A DNA stretch of 64,000 bases from Steroidobacteraceae bacterium (GTDB taxonomy: Bacteria > Pseudomonadota > Gammaproteobacteria > Steroidobacterales > Steroidobacteraceae), in contig JABAQU010000015.1 in assembly GCA_019187185.1 (NCBI GenBank), positions 231,665 through 295,664 of the forward strand, written 5' to 3'. The translations under genes were made by a program, and so were the position numbers. Position 1 is the stretch's first letter. Each line of letters starts with the position of its first letter. Shown here piece by piece: positions 16,417 through 24,903 of the stretch. Below the pieces are notes generated by a model. That model was not told the origin of the DNA. It ran no database searches and saw nothing but the letters and a program-made list of their open reading frames with translations.

Positions 16417-17961
16417 ATGCCGAATGCCGCGAAGAAATACGACCTCCTGATCAGGAACGTACGCGTTGTGCGCCCGAAGCGCAGCACCGTGCAGAAAATG
16501 GACATCGCCGTCAAGGACGGCAAGTTCGCGAAGATCGGCGCGGGCCTCAAGGCCGCCGACGCGGCGACGGTGGTTGACGGCGGCGGCAAGCTCGCATTCC
16601 CGGGGCTCGTCGACCCGCACATGCACTGCGGCATCTACGGGCCGCTCGCCGAGGATGCGCTGTCGGAAAGCCGCGCGGCGGCACAGGGCGGTGTGACTTC
16701 GAGCCTGAACTACATGCGCACGGGCGGCTATTACATGCAGAAGGGCGGCCCGTATTCGCAGGTCTACCAGGAGGTGCTCGACATCTCGAAGGACCACTTC
16801 TACGTCGACTACGCGTATCACCTCGCGCCGCTCGATCGCACGCACATCGGCGAAATCGACATGCTGATCGACAGGCACGGCGTGACCTCGTTCAAGATCT
16901 TCATGTTCTATGGCGGCTACGGCCTGCACGGCGCGTCGAGCTCGCAGCACGAATTCCTGATGATCGGCAAGGACGAGAAGTACGACATCGCCCACTTCGA
17001 GTTCGTGATGCGCGGCGTCGAGCGCGCGATGCGACGCCATCCGGAAAAGAAGGAGGCGATCTCGCTGTCGCTGCATTGCGAGCTCGCGGAGATCCTGGCG
17101 GCGTACACAAAGATGGTGGAGGGTGGCGCCAGGAAGACCGACCTCGACACATGGCTCACGGGCGAGACGCACGATCCCGAATGCGCCGACTGTGCGCCGC
17201 TGTCGGGCCTGCGTGCCTACAGCGCCGCACGTCCGCCGCACTCCGAGGGGCTCGCGATCACGATCGCGTCGTACCTCGCCAACGAGACGAACTGCGCCAA
17301 CATCAACCTGCTGCACCTCACCTCGCGCAAGGCGGTCGAGGCGGCACTCGCGATGGCGAAAGCATTCCCGCACGTGAACTTCCGCCGCGAGGTGACGATT
17401 GCGCACCTATGCCTCGACTACGACACGAAGGTCGGGTCGCTCGCGAAGGTGAACCCGCCGATCCGCTCGCGGGACGACGTGGAGTTCCTCTGGAAGGCGC
17501 TGCTCGCCGGCAAGCTCGACTGGGTGTGCTCCGACCATGCGTGCTGCAAGTACGAGATGAAACTCGGCAAGGAAGACAAGAACGACATCTTCCAGGCGAA
17601 GTCGGGCTTCGGCGGCACCGAGTTCATGCTTCCGGCGCTGATCACGGTGGGCAAGCCGCGCGGTCTCTCGTACAACCGCATGGCGGAACTGCTGTCTTAC
17701 AACGCCGCGCGACGCTTCGGCCTCGACGGCAAGGGCGACATCGCGCCGGGCCTCGACGCGGATCTCGTGCTGGTCGACCCGAATCGCAGTTTCGTCGCGA
17801 GCGGCAAGCTGTCGGAGTCGCAGCAGGGCTATTCGGTGTTCGAAGGGATGGAAATGAGCGCCACGGTGACCGACACTTACCTGCGCGGTCGCCGCATCTG
17901 GGGCGACGGCAAGGTGATCGGCGCGCCGCAGGGCCAGTACCTCCGGCGCCCGTACGGTTGA
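16417..17961 (+). CDS. Cyclic amidohydrolase, hydantoinase/dihydropyrimidinase-like
   Basis: A 514-aa amidohydrolase. Metal ligands fit the superfamily: DPHMHCG near residue 66, FKIFMFYGG with the carbamylated-lysine position, a later LHCE histidine, and SDHA with the catalytic Asp. Hydantoinases and dihydropyrimidinases hydrolyse cyclic amides; allantoinase and dihydroorotase are relatives. It also has a Cys-containing insertion, DPECADCAPL. The ATG follows GAGGAG. The peroxiredoxin follows after 26 bp. Substrate unknown; not assigned to pyrimidine synthesis because no pyr genes are near. Confidence 0.88.
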   Translation: MPNAAKKYDLLIRNVRVVRPKRSTVQKMDIAVKDGKFAKIGAGLKAADAATVVDGGGKLAFPGLVDPHMHCGIYGPLAEDALSESRAAAQGGVTSSLNYMRTGGYYMQKGGPYSQVYQEVLDISKDHFYVDYAYHLAPLDRTHIGEIDMLIDRHGVTSFKIFMFYGGYGLHGASSSQHEFLMIGKDEKYDIAHFEFVMRGVERAMRRHPEKKEAISLSLHCELAEILAAYTKMVEGGARKTDLDTWLTGETHDPECADCAPLSGLRAYSAARPPHSEGLAITIASYLANETNCANINLLHLTSRKAVEAALAMAKAFPHVNFRREVTIAHLCLDYDTKVGSLAKVNPPIRSRDDVEFLWKALLAGKLDWVCSDHACCKYEMKLGKEDKNDIFQAKSGFGGTEFMLPALITVGKPRGLSYNRMAELLSYNAARRFGLDGKGDIAPGLDADLVLVDPNRSFVASGKLSESQQGYSVFEGMEMSATVTDTYLRGRRIWGDGKVIGAPQGQYLRRPYG

Positions 17962-17987
17962 ACCTGCAGTTCCTCGAAGGAGTAGCC

Positions 17988-18470
17988 ATGACGATCAAGG
18001 CCGGCGACAAGATGCCCTCGGGCACACTCAAGACGATGACCAAGGACGGCCCGCGCGACCTCACCACCGAGGAGCTGTTCAAGGGCAAGACGGTGGTGCT
18101 GTTCTCGGTGCCGGGCGCATTCACGCCGACCTGCGACGCCAAGCACCTGCCGGGCTACGTGCAGCACGCGGCGGAGATCAGGGCCAAGGGTGTCGACACG
18201 ATCGCCTGCATGGCCGTGAACGACGTGTTCGTGATGAACGCCTGGGGCAAGGCGTCGAACACGGCCGACAGCGTACTGATGCTCGCCGACGGCAACGGCG
18301 ACTATGCGCGCGCGCTCGGCCTCGAGATCGACGTTCGAGGCTTCGGCATGGGAATGCGCGGGCAGCGTTTCGCGCTCATCGTGAAAAACGGCATCGCGAC
18401 GCACGTGTTCATCGAGGCGCCGAAGGAGTTCCGGGTGTCGGCCGCCGAGTACGTGCTGGGCCAGCTCTGA
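17988..18470 (+). CDS. Peroxiredoxin, PRX5-like
   Basis: A 160-aa thiol peroxidase with the peroxidatic Cys in PGAFTPTCDAKHLPGY and the conserved arginine region MRGQRFALIVKNG. PRX5-type enzymes reduce H2O2 and organic hydroperoxides in the cytoplasm. GAAGGAG precedes the ATG at 17988. It is followed after 1 bp by the MDR oxidoreductase, implying one transcript. Confidence 0.93.
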   Translation: MTIKAGDKMPSGTLKTMTKDGPRDLTTEELFKGKTVVLFSVPGAFTPTCDAKHLPGYVQHAAEIRAKGVDTIACMAVNDVFVMNAWGKASNTADSVLMLADGNGDYARALGLEIDVRGFGMGMRGQRFALIVKNGIATHVFIEAPKEFRVSAAEYVLGQL

Positions 18471-18471
18471 C

Positions 18472-19494
18472 ATGACGCCGGTCTCCGACCGCAATCACCG
18501 CATCACCTTCCAGCGCACGCCGCAGGGGCTGCCGGTACCGGAAGACTTCGGCGCGGACACCACCCCGATCCCGACGCCGGGACCGGGGCAGTTCCTTTCG
18601 CGCACCGTCTACCTGTCGCTCGATCCCTACTACCGCAATGTCATGAAGGGCAGCCAGATCTACGCGGAGCGGCTGAAGCCGGGCGACACGATGGTCGGCG
18701 AGACGGTGGCGCAGATCGTCGAGTCGCGCCACACGGACTTTCGCGCCGGCGAATTCGTGCTGGTGAAGAACGGCTGGCAGGAATATGCGCTCTCGGCGGG
18801 GCAGGGCGTGCGCAAGCTCGACCCGGCCGTCGCACCGGTCTCGACCGCGCTCGGTGTGCTCGGCATGCCGGGCCTGACCGGTTATACGGGTCTCATCTAT
18901 CTCGGCGAGCCGAAGCCGGGGGAAACCGTCGTCGTGTCGGCCGCCACCGGTGCGGTCGGCAGCACCGCCGGCCAGGTGGCGCGGCTCGTCGGCGCGCGCG
19001 TAGTCGGCATCGCCGGCAGCGACGAGAAGTGCGAGTACGCCGTGCGCGAGCTCGGTTTCGACGCCTGCGTGAACTACCGGAAAGGAGATCTGGTGCAGCT
19101 GCTGAAGGCAGCTTGCCCGGCCGGCATCGACGTGTACTTCGACAATGTCGGCGGGGATACGCTCGCCGCGGTGCTGCGCAATCTCGCGTTGCACGCGCGC
19201 ATCGTGCTCTGCGGCATGATCGAGTCGTACAGCATGGACAAGCCGCCGCCGGGGCCGTTCCTCGGCCCGGTGGTCGGTGCGCGCGCGACGATGCGCGGCC
19301 TTGTGGTCTACGACCACTTGCACCGGATGGACGAGCTCGTGCGCGTCGTCGGCGCGTGGATCCGCGCGGACAAGTTCCGCTACCGGGAAGACATGACCGA
19401 CGGCCTCGCGAACGCACCAAGCGCCTTCTGCCGCCTGATGCAGGGCCGGAACTTCGGCAAGACACTCGTACGCGTCAGCGCCGAGCACTCCTGA
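18472..19494 (+). CDS. NADP-dependent MDR oxidoreductase (leukotriene B4 dehydrogenase-like)
   Basis: A 340-aa zinc-free medium-chain dehydrogenase. VYLSLDPYYRN near the N-terminus and the cofactor loop SAATGAVGSTAGQVARLVG (about residue 160) match the NADPH-dependent alkenal/one oxidoreductase (YncB/CurA-like) group, which reduces alpha,beta-unsaturated carbonyls. It follows the peroxiredoxin directly, a pairing that suggests detoxification of reactive products. Its 3' end overlaps the convergent MFS gene by 20 bp. Confidence 0.92.
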   Translation: MTPVSDRNHRITFQRTPQGLPVPEDFGADTTPIPTPGPGQFLSRTVYLSLDPYYRNVMKGSQIYAERLKPGDTMVGETVAQIVESRHTDFRAGEFVLVKNGWQEYALSAGQGVRKLDPAVAPVSTALGVLGMPGLTGYTGLIYLGEPKPGETVVVSAATGAVGSTAGQVARLVGARVVGIAGSDEKCEYAVRELGFDACVNYRKGDLVQLLKAACPAGIDVYFDNVGGDTLAAVLRNLALHARIVLCGMIESYSMDKPPPGPFLGPVVGARATMRGLVVYDHLHRMDELVRVVGAWIRADKFRYREDMTDGLANAPSAFCRLMQGRNFGKTLVRVSAEHS

Positions 19495-20668
19495 GCGCAG
19501 CCGTCGCGCGTGCGGCCATGACTACGCCGACTGCGCCGGCGATCACGAGCACGGTGATCGCGCCCGGCGTGCCTCGATAGGACACACCGGCCGATACCCC
19601 GAACAGCACGCTCGTCAGCATCGCGAGCGAACCCGAGAGCCCGCTCGCAAGCCCCGCGAGTTCCGGATGGTCACCCACGGCGCCCGCGAGCGAAATCGGC
19701 GAGAGCGCTCCGTTGCCTGCGACGAGGGCGACCAGCGCGACGAGATAGATCGCGAGGCTCGGCTCCGGCCACAGCGCGGCGAGCGCGAAGATCGCAGCAC
19801 CCGCGGTCGTGCCGCCGACTCCCACCCGCAGGATCCGCGTCGATCCAAAGCGACGCATGCCTGTGCCGGCGAGCCACGCACCGCCGGAGAAGGCCGCCGC
19901 GAGCAGCGCCCACAGCACGCCGAAGCGCGACGGGCCGATGCCGAAGAGGCGCTCGAAGAGCGCGGCGCCGATCGTCAGGAACGCGAAGATGATGCCGTTC
20001 GAGCAGCCGTAGATGAAGGTGAACCCGAGAAAGCGCCGGTCACGCAACAGCACCGCGCTCGCCTCGGTGAGCGCGGGTCCCGAGGCACGGTCCCGCGCAC
20101 GCCGGGTTTCCGGGAGCGCGGCGAAGGCCCAGGCGAGCAGGCCGAGCCCCGCCGCGACATGCAGCGCGAAGATCGCGCGCCAGCTGACTGCCTCGACGAG
20201 GTAGCCGCCTGCAATCGGCGAGAGAATCGGTGCGAGGCCCATCACGACCGTGATGAACGACAGGGCCACGGCGGCGCGCTCGGGTTCGTGCGTATCCCGC
20301 ACCATCGCGCGGGCGACCACGGTGCCCACACTGCCGCCGAGCGCCTGCACGAAGCGCGCGGCGATGATCCATGGCAGGGACGGCGCCAGTAAGGCAGCGG
20401 CTCCGCCAAGCGCGAATACCGCCACACCGGCCAGCAGGACCGGGCGCCGGCCGTAGCGATCGCAGAGAACACCCTGGACAGGTTGCGCGAGTCCCAGGGT
20501 AAAGAGGTAGACCGAGACGACGAATTGCACCGCGCCGAAGTCGGCGTCGAGCGCCGAGGCGAGCACCGGCAACGCCGGCACGAGGCTCGCCATGCCGAAC
20601 CCGGACAGGCCGCTCGCACAGCCGAGCAGCAGGATCCAGCTGCGGCTACCGATGCGGCCGCGCGTCAC
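19475..20668 (-). CDS. MFS drug-resistance transporter, Bcr/CflA-like
   Basis: A 397-aa major facilitator with about 12 membrane segments, DRYGRRPVLL in the loop between segments 2 and 3, and ARAMVRDTHEPERAA after segment 4, a pattern typical of the Bcr/CflA drug:H+ antiporters. Its ATG overlaps the etfA stop (ATGA), so it is the third gene of etfB-etfA-MFS. It ends inside the last codons of the convergent MDR gene. Confidence 0.9.
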   Translation of the reverse strand: MTRGRIGSRSWILLLGCASGLSGFGMASLVPALPVLASALDADFGAVQFVVSVYLFTLGLAQPVQGVLCDRYGRRPVLLAGVAVFALGGAAALLAPSLPWIIAARFVQALGGSVGTVVARAMVRDTHEPERAAVALSFITVVMGLAPILSPIAGGYLVEAVSWRAIFALHVAAGLGLLAWAFAALPETRRARDRASGPALTEASAVLLRDRRFLGFTFIYGCSNGIIFAFLTIGAALFERLFGIGPSRFGVLWALLAAAFSGGAWLAGTGMRRFGSTRILRVGVGGTTAGAAIFALAALWPEPSLAIYLVALVALVAGNGALSPISLAGAVGDHPELAGLASGLSGSLAMLTSVLFGVSAGVSYRGTPGAITVLVIAGAVGVVMAARATAALRSARR

Positions 20669-21609
20669 GCGGTGAGGAGTTTTTCCAGCTCCGGCACAAC
20701 CGTGAAGAGGTCACCCACGAGGCCGATGTCGGCCACTTCGAAGATCGGCGCTTCCGGGTCCTTGTTGATCGCGACGATCGTGCGCGCGTCCTTGATGCCG
20801 GTGACATGCTGGATCGCCCCGGAAATGCCGATCGCGACATAGAGCTCGGGCGCAATGATCTTGCCGGTCTGGCCGACCTGCAGGTCGCTTGCGGCGAACC
20901 CCGCATCGACCGCCGCGCGCGACGCGCCGACGGCGGCACCCAGCCGGTCCGCGAGGCTGTAGATGAGCTTGAAGTTGTCGGCGCTGCCGAGTGCACGACC
21001 ACCCGACACGACGCGCGAGGCGCTCTGCAGGTCCGGGCGATCGCTGCGCGCCGACGCAATGCCGACGAAGCGCGTATGCGTGGGCAAGGTGGCGTCCGCA
21101 GCGACTTTCTCGATCGCCGCTGCACCGGTCGTGGCGGCCGCCTCGAACGAGGCCGTGCGCACCGTGGCGACGACTTTCGTGCCGGCGTCGACCTCCACCG
21201 TGACGATCGCATTGCCCGCATAGGTCGGGCGGCGAAAGCGCGTGGCGCTGTCGACAGCCATGATGTCGGACAGCTGCGGGGCGTCGATCAGGGCGGCGAC
21301 CCGTGGCATCAGGTCTTTGCCGAAGGTCGTCGACGGGCCGAAGACATGCGTATGGGACGCGGCGAGTTGCGCGATCTGCGGGGCGAGCACCGCTGCGAGC
21401 GCGTGTTCGTTCTCGGCGCGATCCACCTGCACCACTCGTGCGACGCCCGCGAGGCGCGCCGCTTCGGCGGCGACCGCCGCGCCGTTCACGGCGAAGACCG
21501 CGACGGTGATCTCGGCGCCCGGAATGGCAGCGGCGCAGCTGACGCACTTGCCCGTGCTCGCATTCAGCCTGGTGCCGTCGTGCTCGGCGATGACGAGGAC
21601 GCGGCTCAT
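20665..21609 (-). CDS. etfA: Electron transfer flavoprotein alpha subunit
   Basis: A 314-aa ETF alpha chain. The C-terminal FAD domain is complete: VVSGGRALGS, QVGQTGKIIAPELYVAIG, SGAIQHVTG and VAINKDPEAPIFEVADIGLVGD. ETF carries electrons from acyl-CoA dehydrogenases to ETF:quinone oxidoreductase. Its ATG overlaps the etfB stop by four bases. The nearby acyl-CoA dehydrogenase pair is a plausible donor. No ETF-QO gene is seen here. Confidence 0.96.
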   Translation of the reverse strand: MSRVLVIAEHDGTRLNASTGKCVSCAAAIPGAEITVAVFAVNGAAVAAEAARLAGVARVVQVDRAENEHALAAVLAPQIAQLAASHTHVFGPSTTFGKDLMPRVAALIDAPQLSDIMAVDSATRFRRPTYAGNAIVTVEVDAGTKVVATVRTASFEAAATTGAAAIEKVAADATLPTHTRFVGIASARSDRPDLQSASRVVSGGRALGSADNFKLIYSLADRLGAAVGASRAAVDAGFAASDLQVGQTGKIIAPELYVAIGISGAIQHVTGIKDARTIVAINKDPEAPIFEVADIGLVGDLFTVVPELEKLLTA

Positions 21610-22358
21610 TGCAGTGCCCCCCGCTTGCGGAGCGCAGCGATGAGTTCCTGTGTGTCTTTGACCATGATGCCCTTCTGGCGCTGCGCCGGCGGTTCAGTGC
21701 GTACCATCTTCACGCGTGCCGCAGCGCTCACGCCGAGGTCGGCAAAGGGGAGGCTCTCGAGCGGCTTCTTCTTCGCCTTCATGATGTCGGGCAGCTTCAC
21801 GTAACGCGGTTCGTTCAAACGCAGATCGGCGGTGACGACGGCCGGCAGATCGACCTCGAGTGTCTCGAGGCCGGCGTCGACTTCACGCGTGACGCGCGCG
21901 GTCGAGTCGGTGAGCTCCACCTTCGAGGCAAACGTGGCCTGCGGGCGCTGCCACAACGCAGCGAGCATCTGCCCGGTCTGGTTGTTGTCATCGTCGATCG
22001 CCTGCTTGCCGAGGATCACGAGGAATGGCTGTTCCTTGTCGATCAGCTTCAGCAGCACGCGTGCGCCGGCGAGCGGTTCGATCGTGCCCTCGTGCACGAC
22101 GTGCAGCGCGCGGTCGGCCCCCATCGCAAGGGCGGTGCGCAGCTGCTGCTGGCAGTCGGCCGGGCCGATCGTGGCAACGACGACTTCGTCCGCACCGCCG
22201 CGCTCCTTGATGCGCAGCGCCTCTTCGAGCGCGATCTCGTCGAACGGATTGAGACTGAGTTTAACCCCGTCGGTGACGATGCCGGACCCGTCGGGCTTGA
22301 CCTTGACACGGACGTTGAAATCAATGACGCGCTTGACGCCTACGAGGATGCGTTTCAT
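21606..22358 (-). CDS. etfB: Electron transfer flavoprotein beta subunit
   Basis: A 250-aa ETF beta chain beginning MKRILVGVKRVIDFNV, with the signature region VDLPAVVTADLRLNEPRYVKLPDIMKAKKKPL near the C-terminus that binds AMP and contacts dehydrogenases. First gene of etfB-etfA-MFS. The next gene on the same strand upstream (IclR) ends 12 bp before it, so it might be read from the IclR transcript. Confidence 0.96.
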   Translation of the reverse strand: MKRILVGVKRVIDFNVRVKVKPDGSGIVTDGVKLSLNPFDEIALEEALRIKERGGADEVVVATIGPADCQQQLRTALAMGADRALHVVHEGTIEPLAGARVLLKLIDKEQPFLVILGKQAIDDDNNQTGQMLAALWQRPQATFASKVELTDSTARVTREVDAGLETLEVDLPAVVTADLRLNEPRYVKLPDIMKAKKKPLESLPFADLGVSAAARVKMVRTEPPAQRQKGIMVKDTQELIAALRKRGALQ

Positions 22359-22370
22359 CCGGGCAGTATA

Positions 22371-23252
22371 TCAGCAAACCTGCGCCGGACGACGGTGTTG
22401 CTGCGCCGGATCGCGCTGCTGCTCGACGAATTCCGTGCGGATCCGGCCCGCAGCTTCGCGGAGTTTCGGCAGGAAGCGTTCGAGTGCGAGCTTCATCGGT
22501 ACGGCCGTCCCCGAGAAGCGGATCGACACCGCGCCGAGCACGCGATCTTCGACCTGCACCGGCACCGCCATCGTGATCTCGTCGGTCACGCGGCGCGGGC
22601 GCGACGCGGTCGCATAGCCCTGCGTGCGCACGTCTGCGAGGATCTTCTGCACTTCGGCGCGGTTGCCGGCGAGCTGGTCGGCTTCGCGCGCGGAGCGCGA
22701 CAGGATGTCGAGCAGCGAATCGCGCTGCGCGGGAGTGGAATAGGCGAGGAACGCGCGCCCCGACGCGGACGTGAGGAGCGGCACGCGCACGCCGGCCGAG
22801 TAGCGCTCGACGGCGAGCGGGCTGCTGTGATCGGTCGATTCGCGCACCATCATCGAGGTGCCGGAGAGCGAGCAGATCGCCACCGGCCAGACGAGCTCCT
22901 TTGTCAACGCGTTCAGGTGCGGCCGCGCGATCTGGGTGACCCAGGCCTCGTCGTCGAAGCCGTCCGACAGGCCGCGCACCATGATCGTGAGGCGATACCG
23001 GTCGTCGACCGGATCGCGGAACACGAAACCTGCGTGGCTCAGCGTCTCGAGGATGCGATAAGTGGTCGTGCGTGGCAGGCGGATCTCCTGGGCCACCTCC
23101 GACACCGTTGCGCCGTTCTTGAGGTTGAGTACCGTGAGTGCATCGAGACCGCGGATCAGCGCGCGGATGGGGCGTGTCGATTCCATGGAGGGCATGTTGT
23201 CCGCGACCGCGGTGTGGAGCGCAAGTTGGGGAAAACCGAGGGGCCGGGCCAT
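22371..23252 (-). CDS. IclR-family transcriptional regulator
   Basis: A 293-aa regulator. An N-terminal winged helix (GATVSEVAQEIRLPRTTTYRILETL) is followed by an IclR effector domain with LLTSASGRAFLAY and RRVTDEITMAVPV. IclR proteins respond to small aromatic or organic acids. It diverges, with 54 bp between, from the FAD-linked oxidase and lies just upstream of etfBA. It is a candidate regulator of both. An internal ATG at codon 20 or 23 could be the true start because the first residues are unlike the family. Confidence 0.92.
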   Translation of the reverse strand: MARPLGFPQLALHTAVADNMPSMESTRPIRALIRGLDALTVLNLKNGATVSEVAQEIRLPRTTTYRILETLSHAGFVFRDPVDDRYRLTIMVRGLSDGFDDEAWVTQIARPHLNALTKELVWPVAICSLSGTSMMVRESTDHSSPLAVERYSAGVRVPLLTSASGRAFLAYSTPAQRDSLLDILSRSAREADQLAGNRAEVQKILADVRTQGYATASRPRRVTDEITMAVPVQVEDRVLGAVSIRFSGTAVPMKLALERFLPKLREAAGRIRTEFVEQQRDPAQQHRRPAQVC

Positions 23253-23291
23253 CCGTCAAAGTACGGCTGCATGCGGGGCCCGCGTGCGGTC

Positions 23292-23297
23292 TACACT
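23292..23297 (+). promoter_or_regulatory. -10 box with almost no leader (FAD oxidase gene)
   Basis: TACACT lies 9 bases before the ATG at 23307 and no Shine-Dalgarno sequence is visible between them. Transcription would start about three bases before the ATG. No convincing -35 was found. Confidence 0.38.
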
Positions 23298-23306
23298 CGC
23301 CACCCT

Positions 23307-24878
23307 ATGTCAACCGAACTGCTGAACGAACTCGTCTCCCTGCTCGGTGCCGAGCACGTGCTGACGGACGCGACCGAGCGCCGCTTCTATTCCCAGGACG
23401 TCTATCGGGAGGGACCGATGCCGCTCGCGGTGATCCGCCCGGGCTCGGTCGATGAACTGGTGGCCGCGCTGCGCGCGATTGCCCGGGCCGGGCTCGCGGT
23501 CGTGCCGCGCGGTGGCGGCATGTCCTACACCGACGGCTATCTGCCACAACATGAACGGTCGATCACGGTCGACCTGCTGCGCATGAACCGCGTCGTCGAG
23601 GTGAACGCGGAAGACAACTATGTCACCGTGGAATGCGGCACGACCTGGCGCTCGCTCACCGAAGCGCTCGCGCCGCACGGCGTGCGCACGCCGTACTGGG
23701 GGCCTCTCTCGGGGCAGAAGGCGACGGTCGGCGGCGCGCTGTCCCAGGGCAGCATGTTCCTCGGCTCCGGCCGCTATGGCGTCGCCGCCGACAGCGTGAT
23801 CGGGCTCGACGTGGTGCTCGTCGATGGCACGCTGCTGAAGCTCGGCAGTCACGCAAATGCGCGCGGCGAGCCATTTTTCCGCCAGTACGGGCCCGATACG
23901 ATGAGCCTCTTCCTGTCGGACACGGGGGCGCTCGGCATCAAGGTGCGGGCCACCTTCCGCCTCGTGCGCCCGCAGCCCGAATCGCGCCACCTGTCGTTCC
24001 AGTTTGCGGCCTCGAAGGATCTGTTCGCCGCGATCGGCGCGGTTGCGCGCGCGGATGTCGTGTCGGAGTGCTTCGCATTCGATCCGGGATTGCAGGGCGT
24101 GCGGATGAAGCGCGCGCGCCTCACCGAAGACGTGAAGACCCTCGGCAAGGTCATGAAGGCGGCGGGCGGCGGCCTCGCGGGACTGAAGGAGGGTGCGAAA
24201 CTCGTCATGGCAGGCCGCGGCTTCCTCGACGAGCAGCAGTTCTCGCTGCACCTCTCGCTCGACGGCCGCGACGCCGCGGACGCCGATGCGAAGGTCGAGA
24301 TCGTGCGCCGCGCCGTAGCGGGCCATGGTGCACGCGAGGTGGAGAACACCGTGCCGAAGGTGATGCGCGCCAACCCGTTCGCCGACGTGACCAGCATGCT
24401 GGGGCCCGGCGGCGAGCGCTGGGTACCCGTGCACGGCATGACGGCGCTTTCGCGCGCCTCCGCACTGTTCGATTCCTGCGAGGCCGTGTTCGCGCGCTTC
24501 GCCGCGGACATGCAGCGCCTCGACATCGACCACGGCTACCTGATCGCAGGCGTCGGGACGGCCGGCACGCTGATCGAGCCCGTGTTGTACTGGCCCGAGG
24601 CACGCCTCGCATTCCACGAACGGGTGCTGCCTCCCGACTATCTGGCCAAGCTCCCGACCTTTCCGCCGAATCCGGCGGCGACCCAAGTCGTGGCGCGCAT
24701 CCGCGTCGCGCTGGCGGAGAATTTCACTGCGCAAGGAGCCGTCAGCTTCCAGATCGGCAAGTTCTACCCGTACCAGAGCGGACTCGAACCGACGGCGGCG
24801 GCTTTCCTGCGCCAGATCAAGGCGCTCGTCGACCCGGACGGCCGCATGAATCCGGGCAACCTGGGGCTCGGCAACTGA
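23307..24878 (+). CDS. FAD-linked oxidase (GlcD/VAO-type)
   Basis: A 523-aa flavoprotein of the PCMH/VAO fold. The FAD-binding half shows VVPRGGGMSYTDGYLP and, further on, VGGALSQGSMFLGSGRYG; the C-terminus ends in the usual DPDGRMNPGNLGL. Relatives oxidise hydroxy acids, phenolic alcohols or sugars. The frame is open far upstream, but the family starts at MSTELLNELVSLLG, so ATG 23307 was used. It is followed by an MFS carrier and an ABC importer, suggesting a substrate taken up by them. Confidence 0.9.
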   Translation: MSTELLNELVSLLGAEHVLTDATERRFYSQDVYREGPMPLAVIRPGSVDELVAALRAIARAGLAVVPRGGGMSYTDGYLPQHERSITVDLLRMNRVVEVNAEDNYVTVECGTTWRSLTEALAPHGVRTPYWGPLSGQKATVGGALSQGSMFLGSGRYGVAADSVIGLDVVLVDGTLLKLGSHANARGEPFFRQYGPDTMSLFLSDTGALGIKVRATFRLVRPQPESRHLSFQFAASKDLFAAIGAVARADVVSECFAFDPGLQGVRMKRARLTEDVKTLGKVMKAAGGGLAGLKEGAKLVMAGRGFLDEQQFSLHLSLDGRDAADADAKVEIVRRAVAGHGAREVENTVPKVMRANPFADVTSMLGPGGERWVPVHGMTALSRASALFDSCEAVFARFAADMQRLDIDHGYLIAGVGTAGTLIEPVLYWPEARLAFHERVLPPDYLAKLPTFPPNPAATQVVARIRVALAENFTAQGAVSFQIGKFYPYQSGLEPTAAAFLRQIKALVDPDGRMNPGNLGLGN

Positions 24879-24891
24879 CGCGGCGCCCCTG

Positions 24892-24897
24892 TAGACT
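24892..24897 (+). promoter_or_regulatory. -10 box with no leader (MFS gene)
   Basis: TAGACT ends 6 bases before the ATG at 24904; TCGGCA stands 18 bp upstream as a possible -35 (4 of 6 matches). No ribosome binding site separates it from the ATG, so transcripts would be leaderless. Confidence 0.38.
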
Positions 24898-24903
24898 GCG
24901 CGG

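Noticed and set aside
16417-17961. pyrC/dihydroorotase assignment
   Set aside because: The length and neighbours do not fit pyrimidine synthesis, and an additional Cys-rich insertion is present.
21609-23306. Long N-terminal extension of the FAD-linked oxidase frame
   Set aside because: It overlaps etfB and the IclR gene on the other strand; the flavoprotein family starts at 23307.
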